Below, piece by piece: positions 1-10,113 of a stretch of 64,000 nucleotides of DNA. A program made the position numbers and the translations under genes. Origin of the DNA: Corynebacterium tapiri (GTDB lineage: Bacteria; Actinomycetota; Actinomycetes; Mycobacteriales; Mycobacteriaceae); the NCBI RefSeq assembly GCF_006334925.1, contig NZ_VDHJ01000005.1, forward strand, positions 178,990 to 242,989, written 5' to 3'. The notes under the pieces were generated by a model. It was not told the DNA's origin and did no database searches. It saw only the letters and a program-made list of their open reading frames with translations. Each line of letters begins with the position of its first letter. Within the stretch, counting starts at the first letter, position 1.

Positions 1-330
1 ATCCTTCGGCGCGAACGTAACGTCCCTAATCACCAGGTCATCGCGCAGAAAGCGCCCTAAGCGTCGCACAAGACGGGCCGGGTCTCCGTCGATGGAGCGC
101 TGCTGCAGTGACTCCTCGGGGACGTCCACATGGGCAACCTGGCCGGTTGCGTGCACGCCTGCGTCGGTGCGACCCGCCACGGTCAGCTCGATCGGCGTGC
201 GCAAGATCAGTGTGAGTGCCTTTTCCAGCTCCCCTTGGACTGTTCGCAACTCCGGATCTTTCTGCGCAGCCCAGCCGTGGAAGTCAGTTCCGTCGTAGGC
301 CAGATCCAATCGCAAGCGTGTGGCAGACAT
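1..330 (-). CDS. truA: tRNA pseudouridine synthase A, N-terminal part (cut by window edge)
   Basis: TruA converts uridines 38-40 of the tRNA anticodon arm to pseudouridine in the cytosol. Only the first 110 codons lie in the window; the rest continues past the left edge. The start is ATG at 330. The protein opens with the family pattern of basic residues followed by Y-D-G-T-D-F-x-G-W (residues 12-20), and the catalytic aspartate is in G-R-T-D-A-G-V-H (Asp56). It is the last gene of the rplQ end of the alpha block, separated from rplQ by a terminator-like hairpin (359-393). The rplQ-truA order is usual in actinobacteria. Confidence 0.93.
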   Translation of the reverse strand, partial: MSATRLRLDLAYDGTDFHGWAAQKDPELRTVQGELEKALTLILRTPIELTVAGRTDAGVHATGQVAHVDVPEESLQQRSIDGDPARLVRRLGRFLRDDLVIRDVTFAPKD

Positions 331-358
331 AGACGTCGATGCTACCTGGGCATGGGAA

Positions 359-393
359 AGCCCCCACCACAACCTTCAGTCGCGGTGGGGGCT
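359..393 (-). terminator. Hairpin between rplQ and truA
   Basis: A perfect 10-bp stem (AGCCCCCACC at 359-368 with GGTGGGGGCT at 384-393) has a 15-base loop and is followed on the minus strand by TTTCCC. It lies 30 bases after the rplQ stop. The U-tract is short, so it may only attenuate transcription into truA. Confidence 0.65.
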
Positions 394-422
394 CGCCGGG
401 GCTCCCGGGTGGGAAGAGAGTT

Positions 423-914
423 TTACTTCTCCTCAGCAGCCTCGGTTGCCTCCGGTGCCTCAACCTCAGCCTCAGCCTTGGTCTCCTCTGCCTTGGCTTC
501 CTCAGCCTTCTTGGAAGCAGCAGCGCGGGTAGCGCGGGTTGCCTCGGCAGTGGCGGTCTCCTCGAGAACCAGGGAGATCTGGGTCATCGGGGCGTTGTCG
601 CCGGAGCGGTTCTCCAACTTGATGGAGCGGGTGTAACCGCCCTCGCGGTTGGCGAACTTCGGTGCCAGGTTGTCGAACAGGTGCGCAACAACGTCCTTCT
701 GCGGAACCTGAGCGAGCACTGCGCGGCGGTCGGCGATGGTGCCGGACTTAGCCTTGGTGATCAGCTTCTCCGCGTAGGGGCGAAGCATCTTCGCCTTGGC
801 ATCGGTGGTCTTGATGGCGCCGTGCTGGAACAGAGCGGATGCGAGGTTAGCCAGAATGTGCTTCTGGTTAGCCGCGGAGCCGCCGAGACGAGCGCCCTTC
901 TTCGGGGTAGGCAT
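423..914 (-). CDS. rplQ: 50S ribosomal protein L17
   Basis: L17 is a structural protein of the large ribosomal subunit near the peptide exit tunnel. The 163-residue product has the conserved core (residues 1-120: start M-P-T-P-K-K-G, then R-R-A-V-L and N-R-x-G-D-x-A). It ends in a low-complexity Ala/Glu/Lys tail of about 40 residues, longer than the E. coli protein and common in actinobacteria. It lies 51 bases after rpoA in the alpha operon and is probably co-transcribed with it. Confidence 0.97.
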   Translation of the reverse strand: MPTPKKGARLGGSAANQKHILANLASALFQHGAIKTTDAKAKMLRPYAEKLITKAKSGTIADRRAVLAQVPQKDVVAHLFDNLAPKFANREGGYTRSIKLENRSGDNAPMTQISLVLEETATAEATRATRAAASKKAEEAKAEETKAEAEVEAPEATEAAEEK

Positions 915-965
915 GTGTTACTCCTCGTGTACGGATAGTGAACGCTTGGTCACAAGCGCGCGTGT

Positions 966-1979
966 TTACTCGGAATCCTCGATATCAGTCTCGATGAAGT
1001 CACCGGTCTCCGCGTCGTAGCCCTCCAGGACCGTCGGATCGAAGTCCTCCGGAGCGTCCTTGAGAGTAAGGCCAAGCTGGGACAGCTTGATCTTGACCTC
1101 GTTGATGGACTTCTGGCCAAAGTTGCGGATGTCCAACAGATCCGACTCCGTGCACTCAGCGAGCTCGCCGACGGTGTGGATCTCCTGGCGCTTGAGGCAG
1201 TTGTACGAGCGCACCGAGAAGTTCAGGTCCTCGATCGGCATGCTGTAGGAGGCGATGTACTCGGTCTCCTGCGGCGACGGGCCGATCTCAATGCCCTCGG
1301 CAGCGGTGTTGAGCTCGCGGGCCAGGCCGAAGAGCTCGACAAGGGTGCCGCCAGCGGATGCCATGGCATCGCGGGCAGTGATGGAGTTCTTGGTCTCCAC
1401 GTCGAGGATGAGCTTGTCAAAGTCGGTGCGCTGCTCCACACGGGTGGCCTCAACCTTGTAGCTCACCTTGAGCACCGGGGAGTAGATCTGGTCAACCGCA
1501 ATGCGTCCGATCTCGCTGGATCCACCGGTAGCTGCCGGAACGTAGCCACGGCCACGCTCCACGATGAGCTCCATGTCGATCTTGGCCTGCTCATTCAAGG
1601 TGGCGATGTGCAGATCCGGGTTGTGGATCTCCACACCAGCCGGCGGCTGGATGTCGCCTGCGGTGACAACACCCGGACCTTCCTTGGACAGGTACATGAC
1701 GACCGGCTCGTCAGAGTCGGAGGACAGAACCATTCCCTTCACGTTGAGGATGATCTCGGTGACATCCTCCTTCACGCCGTTGATCGTGGTGAACTCGTGG
1801 AGAACACCGTCGATCTTGATGCTGGTCACGGCCGCTCCCGGGATGGAAGACAGCAGCGTGCGGCGCAGCGAGTTACCCAGGGTGTAGCCGAAGCCCGGCT
1901 CGAGCGGTTCGATGATGAACCGGGAGCGAGCAGAGTCGACGTACTCCTCGGTCAGCGTGGGGCGCTGGGAAATGAGCAT
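966..1979 (-). CDS. rpoA: DNA-directed RNA polymerase subunit alpha
   Basis: RpoA dimerises to scaffold RNA polymerase assembly, and its C-terminal domain contacts UP elements and activators. The 337-residue product has the normal two-domain plan: an N-terminal assembly domain (residues 1-235, with [13 protein letters not shown] near 31-43) and a C-terminal helix-hairpin-helix domain (about 253-310, containing S-Y-N-C-L-K and I-R-N-F-G). An acidic tail follows. It sits between rpsD and rplQ, and the 125-base gap to rpsD could hold an extra promoter. No mutation or truncation is seen. Confidence 0.98.
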   Translation of the reverse strand: MLISQRPTLTEEYVDSARSRFIIEPLEPGFGYTLGNSLRRTLLSSIPGAAVTSIKIDGVLHEFTTINGVKEDVTEIILNVKGMVLSSDSDEPVVMYLSKEGPGVVTAGDIQPPAGVEIHNPDLHIATLNEQAKIDMELIVERGRGYVPAATGGSSEIGRIAVDQIYSPVLKVSYKVEATRVEQRTDFDKLILDVETKNSITARDAMASAGGTLVELFGLARELNTAAEGIEIGPSPQETEYIASYSMPIEDLNFSVRSYNCLKRQEIHTVGELAECTESDLLDIRNFGQKSINEVKIKLSQLGLTLKDAPEDFDPTVLEGYDAETGDFIETDIEDSE

Positions 1980-2104
1980 GGTGTGAAACTCCTTTGTCGG
2001 CGACCGCTATATGACGCCGGTAGAAGGTGATTGACGAGACAGGAATCGAGTGATTCCCAATTGCTGAAGCACGCTGCAAACAACGTGCCCAACAGTGAAG
2101 CGAT

Positions 2105-2710
2105 TTACTTCGAGTAAAGCTCGACGATGAGCTGCTCCTGCAGCGGAACGTCGATCTGAGCGCGCTCGGGCAGCTGGTGCACGAGGATGCGCAGGGTGGA
2201 CGGAACGACCTGCAGCCAAGCCGGTACCACGGCGTCGGCCAGGCTGTCCTGGGCCTCTTCGAACCACAGCATCTTGCGCGACTTCTCGCGCACGTCGATG
2301 ATGTCGTACTGGGTGACGCGGTGAGAAGGAACGTTGGTCTTCTTACCGTTCACGGTGAAGTGGCCGTGGGAGACGAGCTGACGTGCCTGACGACGGGTGC
2401 GGGCCAGTCCAGCGCGGTAAACCACGTTGTCCAGACGGGACTCCAGCAGGATCAGCAGGTTGTCACCGGTCTTGCCGGGGAGACGGTTGGCCTCCTCGTA
2501 GTAGCGACGGAACTGCTTCTCCATGACGCCGTAGGCGAAACGAGCCTTCTGCTTCTCCTGCAGCTGCAGGAGGTACTCGGACTCCTTGATGCGAGCGCGG
2601 CCAGCCTGTCCCGGAGGGTAGGGGCGACGCTCGAAGGACATGTCGCCGCCGACGAGGTCAACGCGGAGACGACGGGACTTACGGGTAACGGGGCCGGTAT
2701 AACGAGCCAT
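2105..2710 (-). CDS. rpsD: 30S ribosomal protein S4
   Basis: S4 binds 16S rRNA early in small-subunit assembly and represses its own operon in several bacteria. The 201-residue product carries the S4 RNA-binding domain (residues about 92-155, with S-R-L-D-N-V-V-Y-R and R-x-Q-A-R-Q-L-V-S-H-G-H). It contains no cysteine, so it is the zinc-independent (C-minus) form. Spacing to rpsK is 22 bases, consistent with one transcript rpsM-rpsK-rpsD-rpoA-rplQ. Confidence 0.98.
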   Translation of the reverse strand: MARYTGPVTRKSRRLRVDLVGGDMSFERRPYPPGQAGRARIKESEYLLQLQEKQKARFAYGVMEKQFRRYYEEANRLPGKTGDNLLILLESRLDNVVYRAGLARTRRQARQLVSHGHFTVNGKKTNVPSHRVTQYDIIDVREKSRKMLWFEEAQDSLADAVVPAWLQVVPSTLRILVHQLPERAQIDVPLQEQLIVELYSK

Positions 2711-2732
2711 TGTTTCTTACCTTTTCCTTTCC

Positions 2733-3137
2733 CTAGACGCGGCGACGCTTCGGCGGACGGCAGCCGTTGTGCGGCTGGGGGGTCACATCCGAAATCGAGG
2801 AGACCTCGAGGCCGGCGGCCTGGAGGGAACGGATGGCGGTCTCGCGGCCCGAACCCGGGCCCTTAACGAAAACGTCGACCTTCTTCATGCCGTGATCCAT
2901 AGCCTTGCGGGCAGCGTTCTCGGCAGCCATCTGCGCAGCGAACGGCGTGGACTTACGGGAGCCCTTGAAGCCGACGTGGCCGGAGGATGCCCAGGAGATC
3001 ACAGCGCCGTTCGGGTCGGTGATCGACACGATGGTGTTGTTGAAGGTGGACTTGATGTAGGCGTGGCCCTGGGCCACGTTCTTCTTTACGACGCGACGGC
3101 CGGTACGGCGCGCGCCGGAACGAGTCTTCGGAGGCAT
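2733..3137 (-). CDS. rpsK: 30S ribosomal protein S11
   Basis: S11 forms part of the small-subunit platform near the mRNA exit. The 134-residue product shows the family core ([13 protein letters not shown] near residues 25-38; [10 protein letters not shown] near 56-65) and the invariant basic C-terminus with [12 protein letters not shown]. Its start is 3 bases from the rpsM stop, indicating translational coupling. Confidence 0.98.
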   Translation of the reverse strand: MPPKTRSGARRTGRRVVKKNVAQGHAYIKSTFNNTIVSITDPNGAVISWASSGHVGFKGSRKSTPFAAQMAAENAARKAMDHGMKKVDVFVKGPGSGRETAIRSLQAAGLEVSSISDVTPQPHNGCRPPKRRRV

Positions 3138-3140
3138 GTG

Positions 3141-3509
3141 TTACTTCTTCTTTCCTGCGATCGTCTTCTTCGGGCCCTTACGCGTACGAGCGTTGGTCTT
3201 GGTGCGCTGACCGTGGACCGGCAGGCCGCGGCGGTGGCGAAGACCCTGGTAGGAGCCGATTTCAATCTTGCGGCGAATGTCGGCAGCAACCTGGCGGCGG
3301 AGGTCACCCTCGACCTTCCAGGTGGACTCGATGACATCGCGCAGTGCGGACAGCTGATCGTCGCTCAGGTTGTCCGTACGCAGGTCAGGAGAAATCTCGG
3401 TGCGCTCGAGAAGCTCCTTGGCACGGGCGGGGCCGATGCCGTAGATGTAGGTAAGTGCAACCTCCATGCGCTTATTGCGCGGGAGGTCCACACCAGCAAG
3501 ACGTGCCAT
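3141..3509 (-). CDS. rpsM: 30S ribosomal protein S13
   Basis: S13 sits at the head of the small subunit and contacts the P-site tRNA and 23S rRNA. The 122-residue product has the helix-two-turn-helix core (L-P-R-N-K-R near residue 10; Y-I-Y-G-I-G near 22) and the basic tail with [18 protein letters not shown]. It is the first gene of the alpha operon after a 180-base gap from infA. The gap contains a hairpin (3580-3600) but no rpmJ gene, which many bacteria have here. Confidence 0.98.
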   Translation of the reverse strand: MARLAGVDLPRNKRMEVALTYIYGIGPARAKELLERTEISPDLRTDNLSDDQLSALRDVIESTWKVEGDLRRQVAADIRRKIEIGSYQGLRHRRGLPVHGQRTKTNARTRKGPKKTIAGKKK

Positions 3510-3579
3510 GTGGCAAACCTTTCAGGTTACTGCGGTGGTTTTCTCCCCACTCGTCCTCGATTGCGTGAAAACAACGAGG

Positions 3580-3600
3580 CTCCGGCCACCGCGGCCGGAG
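3580..3600 (-). terminator. Hairpin between infA and rpsM
   Basis: An 8-bp perfect GC-rich stem (CTCCGGCC / GGCCGGAG) with a 5-base loop is followed on the minus strand by CCTCGTTGTTTT. It lies 90 bases after the infA stop and 71 bases before the rpsM start. It could end the infA transcript or attenuate read-through into rpsM. Confidence 0.5.
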
Positions 3601-3689
3601 GTCTAAAAGGTGTGCTGCAGCATGCACTGTCAGATCGCGTGTCGACGCTGCGAACGCTTACACACCCTGGGTGAGGAGGCGGTCTGGTT

Positions 3690-3908
3690 TTACTTGTAGC
3701 GGTAGACGATACGGCCGCGGGTCAGGTCGTAAGGAGACAGCTCTACAACCACACGATCCTCGGGGAGGATACGAATGTAGTGCTGGCGCATCTTGCCCGA
3801 GATGTGGGCAAGAACCTTGTGCCCGTTGTCGAGCTCGACACGGAAGTTTGCGTTGGGCAGGGGTTCGATAATGCGACCCTCAACCTCGATTGCGCCTTCT
3901 TTAGCCAT
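3690..3908 (-). CDS. infA: Translation initiation factor IF-1
   Basis: IF-1 binds the ribosomal A site during initiation and helps IF-2 and IF-3. The ATG at 3908 gives a 72-residue protein starting [11 protein letters not shown], the standard length and start. The frame stays open upstream to 3992, but those 28 codons have no family counterpart. The S1-like OB fold is intact ([11 protein letters not shown] near residues 39-49; Y-D-L-T-R-G-R-I near 60-67). It appears monocistronic, flanked by hairpins at 3580 and 4027. Confidence 0.95.
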   Translation of the reverse strand: MAKEGAIEVEGRIIEPLPNANFRVELDNGHKVLAHISGKMRQHYIRILPEDRVVVELSPYDLTRGRIVYRYK

Positions 3909-4026
3909 AACCTCGTTCATTCCCAGCACCGATTCGGCACTGTTTCGTCTCACGTACAGGTAGGCCTTCAAGCTCAACTGCTTGAACACCAACTGACCAC
4001 CTTAGTCTTAAGGCGCGCAAAAACAC

Positions 4027-4072
4027 AAGCCGCCGCTCCTACCCTTTCTCCCGGGCGGGGCGGCGGCTTTTC
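4027..4072 (-). terminator. Strong terminator downstream of the L,D-transpeptidase gene
   Basis: A perfect 10-bp stem (AAGCCGCCGC with GCGGCGGCTT) is followed on the minus strand by GTGTTTTT, and by TT on the plus strand. It lies 17 bases after the transpeptidase stop and upstream of infA, separating the two transcripts. Confidence 0.8.
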
Positions 4073-4088
4073 CAGACCTACGTGCTGG

Positions 4089-4835
4089 CTAGAAGATGTA
4101 GACGGTATCGCCGATCTGCAGGTCGTCGAAGTACTTCACTGCGTCATTGTGATTGAGGTGGACGCAGCCGTTCGACAGCACCTGCGGGCTACCCTCATGG
4201 AAGGCGTGACCGTTGTTGGTGAAGTAGATCGCGAACGGCATTGGTGCGTTGTTGAACTCGTAGGAGATCTCATCGCGAACCTTGCGGGTCACGTGGAAGG
4301 TTCCGTTCGGGGTGGCGTCCTCTGGAGTCGGGGCGCCAGCCGAGATATTCACCGGACCGTAGGTGACTCGGCCATTGTCCTGCAGCCAGGAGATGCTGCG
4401 CTTCTGATCCACGCACACATCCGCGCTCGCCGGGCAGGAACCGGTGTCAAAGCTCGGTGCCGGGGCGGGAGCCGGAGCCGGCGCTGCCTCGGGCTTGGGG
4501 GTGTGGCGCCCGACGATTCCCGGGAAGATGCCTTCCAAGATTCCGTCAACGAAAGTGACCAGCTGCTCAGACTGCATCGGGTTGAGGACGGCCGTTGCCT
4601 GGGAAACCAACAGCTGGCGAGTCTGCCACGCCTGCTCCTCCGCCCCGGACGTCAAATCCTGACGCCATTGGTCCAGGTTGAAGTCAGGAGCAAACTGCTC
4701 GATTGCGGCCGCGGGATCACTCGACGTCTGCGCGGACGCTGTCGGCGCGAACACGACAGAAACGGACATGATAGCTGCTGCGGCACCTGCGGCTGCGCGT
4801 CGAATAGCGCGGCCTCCCCGAGTGGAAGTTTTCAT
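4089..4835 (-). CDS. L,D-transpeptidase (YkuD domain), secreted or anchored
   Basis: This is predicted to make 3-3 cross-links in peptidoglycan outside the membrane. The 248-residue product has a basic N-terminus and hydrophobic stretch (residues 13-34) ending A-S-A-Q, a likely Sec signal peptide. A variable helical region (40-110), a Pro/Ala linker (about 115-130) and a C-terminal YkuD catalytic domain (about 133-248) follow. The catalytic motif is H-E-G-S-P-Q-V-L-S-N-G-C-V-H-L: the nucleophilic Cys and the upstream His are present, but the usual S-H-G-C reads S-N-G-C. It is a single-gene unit with its own terminator between map and infA. A role in cell-wall maturation fits the mycolata-type envelope. 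Confidence 0.88.
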   Translation of the reverse strand: MKTSTRGGRAIRRAAAGAAAAIMSVSVVFAPTASAQTSSDPAAAIEQFAPDFNLDQWRQDLTSGAEEQAWQTRQLLVSQATAVLNPMQSEQLVTFVDGILEGIFPGIVGRHTPKPEAAPAPAPAPAPSFDTGSCPASADVCVDQKRSISWLQDNGRVTYGPVNISAGAPTPEDATPNGTFHVTRKVRDEISYEFNNAPMPFAIYFTNNGHAFHEGSPQVLSNGCVHLNHNDAVKYFDDLQIGDTVYIF

Positions 4836-4880
4836 AGCCCCTCAGTATAAGCGTTAGCTCATGAATTAGTGCGATCGGGG

Positions 4881-5672
4881 TTAGTCGCGGAGTGTCAGGA
4901 TGCGCGGGCCATGGGACGTTGCGGCCACGGTGTGCTCCCAATGGGAGGCGAAAGAGCCATCCAGGGTAACGACGGTCCAGTCGTCTTCCAGCACTCCGTT
5001 GTCGGCAGTGCCCAAGGCCAGCATAGGTTCAATGGCTAGGACCGAACCCTCCTGAATAATGGGGCCGCGTCCGGGGCGTCCTTCGTTAGCCAGGAATGGA
5101 TCCTCGTGCATGGTGCGCCCGATGCCGTGACCGCCATAACCATCGACGATGTGCAGCGTGACGCCAAACTTTTGTTCTGCCTCACGGGTGGCAACTTCCA
5201 AGGCATGCGACACGTCCGTCAAACGGTTGCCCGGAACCATGGCCTGCATGCCCTGGTAAAGGGTGTACTCAGTCGCCTTGTTCAATTTGTCGTGCTCTAC
5301 GTCGAGGTCTCCAATACCGAACGTAAGCGCGGAATCCCCCACCCATCCATCCAGGGTGGCACCACAGTCGATGGAGACAAGGTCACCGTCGAAAAGCTTC
5401 TCCTCGTCGGACGGGATGCCGTGAACAATCACGTCGTTGACGGAGGAACAGATGGAGGCGGGAAAGCCCTCGTATCCCAAAAACGTGGGGACTGCGCCGT
5501 GGGATCGGATGACGTCCTCGGCGATTGCGTTGAGGTCCGCGGTGGTCATTCCCGCGCGGGCCTGCGTGCGCACCGCGGTTAGTGCCGCTGCGACTACTCG
5601 ACCGGCAGCCTCCATAGCGTCGAGCTCACCGGGAGTTTTGGCGGGAATCTTTTTGGTGCGTCGAAAAGCCAT
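4881..5672 (-). CDS. map: Methionine aminopeptidase, type I
   Basis: MetAP removes the initiator methionine from nascent proteins. The ATG at 5672 gives 263 residues and has AGGG seven bases upstream. A GTG two codons earlier (5678) lies too close to that ribosome-binding site. Metal ligands of the pita-bread fold are visible: Asp in S-I-D-C-G-A, Asp in V-G-D-S-A, His in G-G-H-G-I-G, Glu in A-I-E-P-M-L and Glu in W-E-H-T-V. It follows adk by 34 bases in the secY-adk-map cluster. The short N-terminal extension is not an SH3-binding type. Confidence 0.95.
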   Translation of the reverse strand: MAFRRTKKIPAKTPGELDAMEAAGRVVAAALTAVRTQARAGMTTADLNAIAEDVIRSHGAVPTFLGYEGFPASICSSVNDVIVHGIPSDEEKLFDGDLVSIDCGATLDGWVGDSALTFGIGDLDVEHDKLNKATEYTLYQGMQAMVPGNRLTDVSHALEVATREAEQKFGVTLHIVDGYGGHGIGRTMHEDPFLANEGRPGRGPIIQEGSVLAIEPMLALGTADNGVLEDDWTVVTLDGSFASHWEHTVAATSHGPRILTLRD

Positions 5673-5706
5673 ACTCACACCCTAAAAGACCCCGCCGGGC
5701 GTTGGG

Positions 5707-6252
5707 TTACTTGCCCAGCGCTTCAAGCACGCGAGCGTGAATCTCCTCGACCTCACCGACGGCGTCGATGTTGATAAGTGCCTCGCCGTAGTGGTCGATC
5801 AACGGTGCGGTCTCGTCGCGGTAGACGCGCAGACGCGTACGGATGGTCTCCTCATTGTCGTCGGCGCGGCCACGGGCCAGCATGCGCTCCACGACGACGT
5901 CCTCAGTCACGCGGAAGTTCAGCACGCCATCCAGCTTGAGGCCCTTTTCGGCAAGAAGCTTGGTCAGAATCTCCGCCTGCTCCACGGTGCGCGGGAAGCC
6001 GTCGAGAAGGAAACCGTTAGCGGCGTCCTCCTCCTCGAGGCGGGCAGAGACCATGCGAGCGGTGACGTCAGTGGGAACGAGCTCACCGGCGTCGATGTAG
6101 CTCTTTGCCTCAACACCCAGCGGGGTTCCCTCACCGATGTTGGCGCGGAAAAGATCTCCGGTGGAGATGTGGGGAACATTGAGCTTTTCAGCCAGGAGGG
6201 CAGCCTGGGTTCCCTTGCCTGCACCGGGAGGGCCAAGAAGTACGAGTCGCAT
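5707..6252 (-). CDS. adk: Adenylate kinase
   Basis: Adk interconverts ATP + AMP and 2 ADP in the cytosol. The 181-residue product is the short actinobacterial form without a zinc LID. It has the P-loop [10 protein letters not shown] (residues 7-16), the AMP-site segment I-S-T-G-D-L-F-R and the L-D-G-F-P-R-T motif near residue 80. Its ATG overlaps the secY stop by one base (TAATG), so it is translationally coupled to secY. The order secY-adk-map is the usual one. Confidence 0.98.
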   Translation of the reverse strand: MRLVLLGPPGAGKGTQAALLAEKLNVPHISTGDLFRANIGEGTPLGVEAKSYIDAGELVPTDVTARMVSARLEEEDAANGFLLDGFPRTVEQAEILTKLLAEKGLKLDGVLNFRVTEDVVVERMLARGRADDNEETIRTRLRVYRDETAPLIDHYGEALINIDAVGEVEEIHARVLEALGK

Positions 6253-7574
6253 TATTTCAACAATCCTTCGTAGTTGCTCTGCAGCAGCTGGGATTCCACC
6301 TGCTTAACCGTGGTCAGGGCCACGGACACCATAATCAGAATAGCCGTACCACCAAAGGCGGATGTACCCGCCTGGGTCTGGCCTACCCCCATGTCCATGG
6401 CGATGTTCGGCAGAACTGCAATCGCGCCCAAGTAGAGGGCGCCGACGAACAGGAGTCGGTTCATTACATAGCCCAGGTACATGGCAGTCGGGCGGCCGGG
6501 TCGGATGCCGGGGATGAATCCGCCGTACTTCTTCATATTGTCCGCTTGCTCGTTCGGGTCGTACTGCACGGAGACGTAGAAGTACGAGAAGAAGATGATG
6601 AGCAAGAAGTACAGCAGGATGTACTGCCACGACGAGGGCGCCTGCAGCCACGCCATGACGTTGCGCTGCCACCAGTTATCTGGCGGGGCTGCCTGGTTCG
6701 AGTAAATGATCTGGGTAATCAGAACCGGCATGTACATCAGCGAGGAGGCGAAGATCACCGGGATCACACCGGCCTGATTCACCTTCAGGGGCAGGTACGT
6801 GGAGGAGCCACCGTACTGACGGCGTCCCACCATGCGCTTGGCGTACTGCACCGGGATACGGCGCTGGCCCTGTTCGACGAAGACCACGCCAATCACGAGT
6901 GCGATCACGGCGAGGATAACCAGAGCGAAGACGAGACCGCCTGACTGAGCGAAGACGTTGGCGCCGTCGTTAGGCAGGTGGCTAGCGATGCCGGAGAAGA
7001 TCAGAAGAGACATGCCGTTGCCGACGCCCTTCTCCGTAATGATCTCGCCCAGCCACATGATGAGCATGGCACCCGAGGTCATCACCATAACGATGACAAT
7101 CAGGTCGAAGATGTTGCGGTCTTCCACCAGCACCGGGAAGCCTTGGCCCAGCAGCTGTTCACGGTCCGCCAGCGCGACGATGCCTGAGGACTGCAGCAGT
7201 GCCAGCGCCAGAGTGAGGTAACGCGTGTACTGCGTCATTTTCGCCTGGCCGGACTGGCCTTCCTTTTTGAGCTCCTCAAACTTGGGGATCACCACAGTGA
7301 GCAACTGCACCACGATCGAAGCCGTGATGTACGGCATGATGCCGATGGCGAAAATCGAAAGCTGAAGCAGCGCACCACCGGAGAAAAGGTTAATGAGCGA
7401 GAAAACGTTTCCGCCTTCTTCACCCAGATGGCCGAGGCGCGACTGAATCGCTGCGTAATCAACTCCCGGCGAGGGAATCTGGGCGCCGATGCGGTAGACG
7501 ATGATGAGCGCAAGGGTGATAAAGATCTTCTTGCGCAGATCAGCGTCCTTAAACGCCTGAATGATGGCGGACAC
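6252..7574 (-). CDS. secY: Protein translocase subunit SecY
   Basis: SecY forms the protein-conducting channel of the Sec translocon in the cytoplasmic membrane. The 440-residue product has ten predicted membrane segments. Recognisable family stretches include [10 protein letters not shown] near residues 78-87, the cytosolic loop with [12 protein letters not shown] near 235, and R-P-G-R-P-T near 357. It is separated from rplO by 255 bases holding the rplO terminator, so it probably has its own promoter driving secY-adk-map. Confidence 0.98.
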   Translation of the reverse strand: MSAIIQAFKDADLRKKIFITLALIIVYRIGAQIPSPGVDYAAIQSRLGHLGEEGGNVFSLINLFSGGALLQLSIFAIGIMPYITASIVVQLLTVVIPKFEELKKEGQSGQAKMTQYTRYLTLALALLQSSGIVALADREQLLGQGFPVLVEDRNIFDLIVIVMVMTSGAMLIMWLGEIITEKGVGNGMSLLIFSGIASHLPNDGANVFAQSGGLVFALVILAVIALVIGVVFVEQGQRRIPVQYAKRMVGRRQYGGSSTYLPLKVNQAGVIPVIFASSLMYMPVLITQIIYSNQAAPPDNWWQRNVMAWLQAPSSWQYILLYFLLIIFFSYFYVSVQYDPNEQADNMKKYGGFIPGIRPGRPTAMYLGYVMNRLLFVGALYLGAIAVLPNIAMDMGVGQTQAGTSAFGGTAILIMVSVALTTVKQVESQLLQSNYEGLLK

Positions 7575-7748
7575 GTAACCTCCTGACTCCCGCTGCCAGC
7601 ATGTGCGGAAGTTCTTACGTTCGAGCCGAACTGCGCTACTTATGCCAAACCCGACTATCTACGGGATGCACAACACAGCACAACGGTGATCTAGGACGAA
7701 CGTATCTTAACAGCCTCCCTGGGCAAGCCCGAATGGTGGGCATAAAGA

Positions 7749-7805
7749 AAAGGCCCCGCACGGCCGGTGAGAGAAAATCTCACTCAGCAGTACGGAGCCT
7801 TTTTA
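7749..7805 (-). terminator. Terminator downstream of rplO
   Basis: A long imperfect stem (AAAGGC...GCCTTT outer arms, TGAGA...TCTCA apical arms) is followed on the minus strand by TTTTCTTT. It lies 25 bases after the rplO stop and separates the rpsH-rplO transcript from secY. Confidence 0.75.
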
Positions 7806-7829
7806 AGCTCCGAGGAAAAGCTAGAAGCT

Positions 7830-8279
7830 TTAAGCCTCAGTGACGGAGCCGCCAGCTGCCTCGATCTTCTCCACGGCAGACTTGGAGAACTTCGTTGCGG
7901 TGACGTTGAGAGCCACCTTCAGCTCGCCGTTGCCCAGCACCTTAACCGGCTGCTTCGGGCGGACGAGGCCTGCTGCAACGATGTCCGCAATGGTGACGTC
8001 GCCACCATTCGGGAAAGCCTTCTCGAGGTCGGCGACGTTGACGACCTGGAAAACGACCTTGTTCGGGTTCTTGAATCCCTTGAGCTTCGGCAGACGCATG
8101 TGCAGCGGCATCTGGCCACCCTCGAAGGCTGCCGACACCTGCTTACGTGCCTTGGTGCCCTTGGTACCGCGGCCAGCGGTCTTGCCGCCCTTACCGGCTT
8201 CACCGCGACCAACGCGGTGCTTCGGCTTGTTTGCACCCTTTGCCGGGCGCAGATCGTGGAGCTTGATGATCTCGCTCAT
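7830..8279 (-). CDS. rplO: 50S ribosomal protein L15
   Basis: L15 is a late-assembly protein of the large subunit. The 149-residue product has the glycine/arginine-rich N-terminal extension ([20 protein letters not shown]) and the [16 protein letters not shown] motif (residues 54-70). It is the last gene of the rpsH-rplF-rplR-rpsE-rpmD-rplO cluster, before a terminator. Confidence 0.98.
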   Translation of the reverse strand: MSEIIKLHDLRPAKGANKPKHRVGRGEAGKGGKTAGRGTKGTKARKQVSAAFEGGQMPLHMRLPKLKGFKNPNKVVFQVVNVADLEKAFPNGGDVTIADIVAAGLVRPKQPVKVLGNGELKVALNVTATKFSKSAVEKIEAAGGSVTEA

Positions 8280-8285
8280 GTTTAC

Positions 8286-8471
8286 CTACTCCCCTGCCAC
8301 TTCTTCGACGGTGACCAGGTGGCGCACAACGTTGATCATGCCACGGGTGGCCTCGTTGTCCTGCTTGATCACGGTGTGGCGGATTCGCTTGAGCCCGAGG
8401 GAAGCCATGTTGGCCTTCTGCTTCGGGTTGGCGCCGACCAGGCCCTTAACCTGAGTAATCTTCAGTGCCAT
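8286..8471 (-). CDS. rpmD: 50S ribosomal protein L30
   Basis: L30 is a small large-subunit protein. The 61-residue product matches the usual bacterial length, with [10 protein letters not shown] near the start and the R-H-T-V-I-K-Q-D-N core. It lies 3 bases after rpsE and 6 bases before rplO. Confidence 0.97.
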   Translation of the reverse strand: MALKITQVKGLVGANPKQKANMASLGLKRIRHTVIKQDNEATRGMINVVRHLVTVEEVAGE

Positions 8472-8474
8472 TCT

Positions 8475-9113
8475 TTATGCCTCCTGCCCTGCGCGTGCAC
8501 GCAGAATACGAGCCGGGGCGACCTCTTCGACGGACTTGCCGCGGCGAGCGGCAACCTCTTCGGGGCGAACCAGCTGCTTGAGGCCGTCCACGGTGGCGTG
8601 GACGACGTTGATGGCGTTGTCGGAGCCGAGGGACTTCGACAGCACGTCTTGGACACCAGCGCACTCAAGCACCGGGCGGGCAGCGCCGCCGGCGATGACA
8701 CCGGTACCGGGGGCAGCCGGGCGCATCATAACGACGCCGGCTGCGGCCTCACCCTGAACCGGGTGCGTGATGGTTCCGCCAACCATCGGGACGCGGAAGA
8801 AGTTCTTGCGAGCCTCCTCGGCACCCTTCTGGATAGCGGCCGGAACCTCACGGGCCTTGCCGTAGCCAACGCCGACCATGCCCTGGCCGTCGCCCACGAT
8901 GACAAGAGCGGTGAAGCTCATGCGACGGCCACCCTTGACGGTCTTGGCCACGCGGTTGATGGTGACAACGCGCTCGATGTACTTGTCGCGCTCGTTGTCC
9001 TGGTTGCGGCGATCGTCGCGACGGCCGCGGCCACCACGCTGATCGTTGCGGTTGTTCTTGTTGTTCTGCTCGTCGGCGGAGCGTCCGCCGTCACGCCGTT
9101 CACGTCCCGGCAT
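8475..9113 (-). CDS. rpsE: 30S ribosomal protein S5
   Basis: S5 contributes to decoding accuracy in the small subunit. The 212-residue product has a long Arg/Asn/Asp-rich N-terminal extension (residues 1-45) typical of actinobacteria. The double-stranded RNA-binding fold follows ([15 protein letters not shown], then G-Y-G-K-A-R-E-V-P), and then the second domain. The loop implicated in spectinomycin binding (V-K-G-G-R) looks wild type. Confidence 0.98.
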   Translation of the reverse strand: MPGRERRDGGRSADEQNNKNNRNDQRGGRGRRDDRRNQDNERDKYIERVVTINRVAKTVKGGRRMSFTALVIVGDGQGMVGVGYGKAREVPAAIQKGAEEARKNFFRVPMVGGTITHPVQGEAAAGVVMMRPAAPGTGVIAGGAARPVLECAGVQDVLSKSLGSDNAINVVHATVDGLKQLVRPEEVAARRGKSVEEVAPARILRARAGQEA

Positions 9114-9150
9114 TACGCAATCCTTCCGTTGATGATGTTGGTGGTGGCCA

Positions 9151-9555
9151 TTAGAACTTCAGACCACCTTCGCGGGCAGCCTCAGCGAGGGCTGCGACGC
9201 GGCCGTGGTACTTGTAACCGGCGCGGTCGAAAACGACCGACTCGATGCCGGCTGCCTTGGCACGCTGAGCGATGAGCTCGCCTACCTTTGCACCCTTGGC
9301 CTTCTTGTCGCCCTCGATAGCACGCACGTCCGGCTCCATGGAGGAGGCGGAGACCAGGGTGTGGCCAGCCAGGTCGTCGATGACCTGAACGTGCATGTGG
9401 CGCGAGGAGCGGTGCACGACCAGACGCGGCTGCTCGGGAGTGCCACGCAGGGTCTTGCGGATACGGAAGTGACGGCGTGCGCGGGCCTGACGACGGCGGG
9501 ACGAGATGTCCTTGCCGACCGGCTTGCGGTTCGTGTTTTCTGCAGTGTTGCTCAT
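9151..9555 (-). CDS. rplR: 50S ribosomal protein L18
   Basis: L18 binds 5S rRNA with L5 and L25. The 134-residue product has a basic N-terminus ([14 protein letters not shown]), [17 protein letters not shown] and the C-terminal [12 protein letters not shown] motif. It lies 3 bases after rplF; the following gap to rpsE is 37 bases. Confidence 0.97.
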   Translation of the reverse strand: MSNTAENTNRKPVGKDISSRRRQARARRHFRIRKTLRGTPEQPRLVVHRSSRHMHVQVIDDLAGHTLVSASSMEPDVRAIEGDKKAKGAKVGELIAQRAKAAGIESVVFDRAGYKYHGRVAALAEAAREGGLKF

Positions 9556-9558
9556 GCT

Positions 9559-10095
9559 TTACTTACCCGTCTTTCCGACCTTGCGGCGGATCTGCTCACC
9601 CTCGTAACGGATGCCCTTACCCTTGTAAGGATCATCCTTGCGGAGACGACGGATGTTAGCTGCGATCTGCCCGACCTGCTGCTTGTCAATACCGGTGATC
9701 GAGAACTTGGTGTTGCCGTCCACCGCGAAGGTGATTCCCTCCGGAGCCTCGATGAGGATCGGGTGGGAGTAGCCGAGGGCGAACTCGAGGTTGCTGCCCT
9801 TCTGCTGAACGCGGTAGCCGACGCCGAAGATCTCCATCTTGATGGTGTAGCCCTCAGTCACACCCACAACCAGGTTGTTCACCAGGGAGCGGGAGAGACC
9901 GTGCAGAGAGCGGTTCTTGCGGTGATCATCCGGACGGGAGACGACGATCTCTCCGTCCTGGACAGCGGCGGTGATGGGCGCAGGCAGGTCAACGGAGAGG
10001 GTACCCTTCGGGCCCTTAACCTCGACCTGCTGGCCGTTAATGGTGGTTTCGACGCCATTCGGGATGGCGATCGGTGCCTTACCAACTCGAGACAT
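9559..10095 (-). CDS. rplF: 50S ribosomal protein L6
   Basis: L6 lies near the factor-binding site of the large subunit. The 178-residue product has the duplicated L6 fold; the C-terminal signature P-Y-K-G-K-G-I-R-Y is at about residues 154-162. It is 18 bases after rpsH. Confidence 0.98.
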   Translation of the reverse strand: MSRVGKAPIAIPNGVETTINGQQVEVKGPKGTLSVDLPAPITAAVQDGEIVVSRPDDHRKNRSLHGLSRSLVNNLVVGVTEGYTIKMEIFGVGYRVQQKGSNLEFALGYSHPILIEAPEGITFAVDGNTKFSITGIDKQQVGQIAANIRRLRKDDPYKGKGIRYEGEQIRRKVGKTGK

Positions 10096-10113
10096 AAGTT
10101 ACGTACCTCTCCC

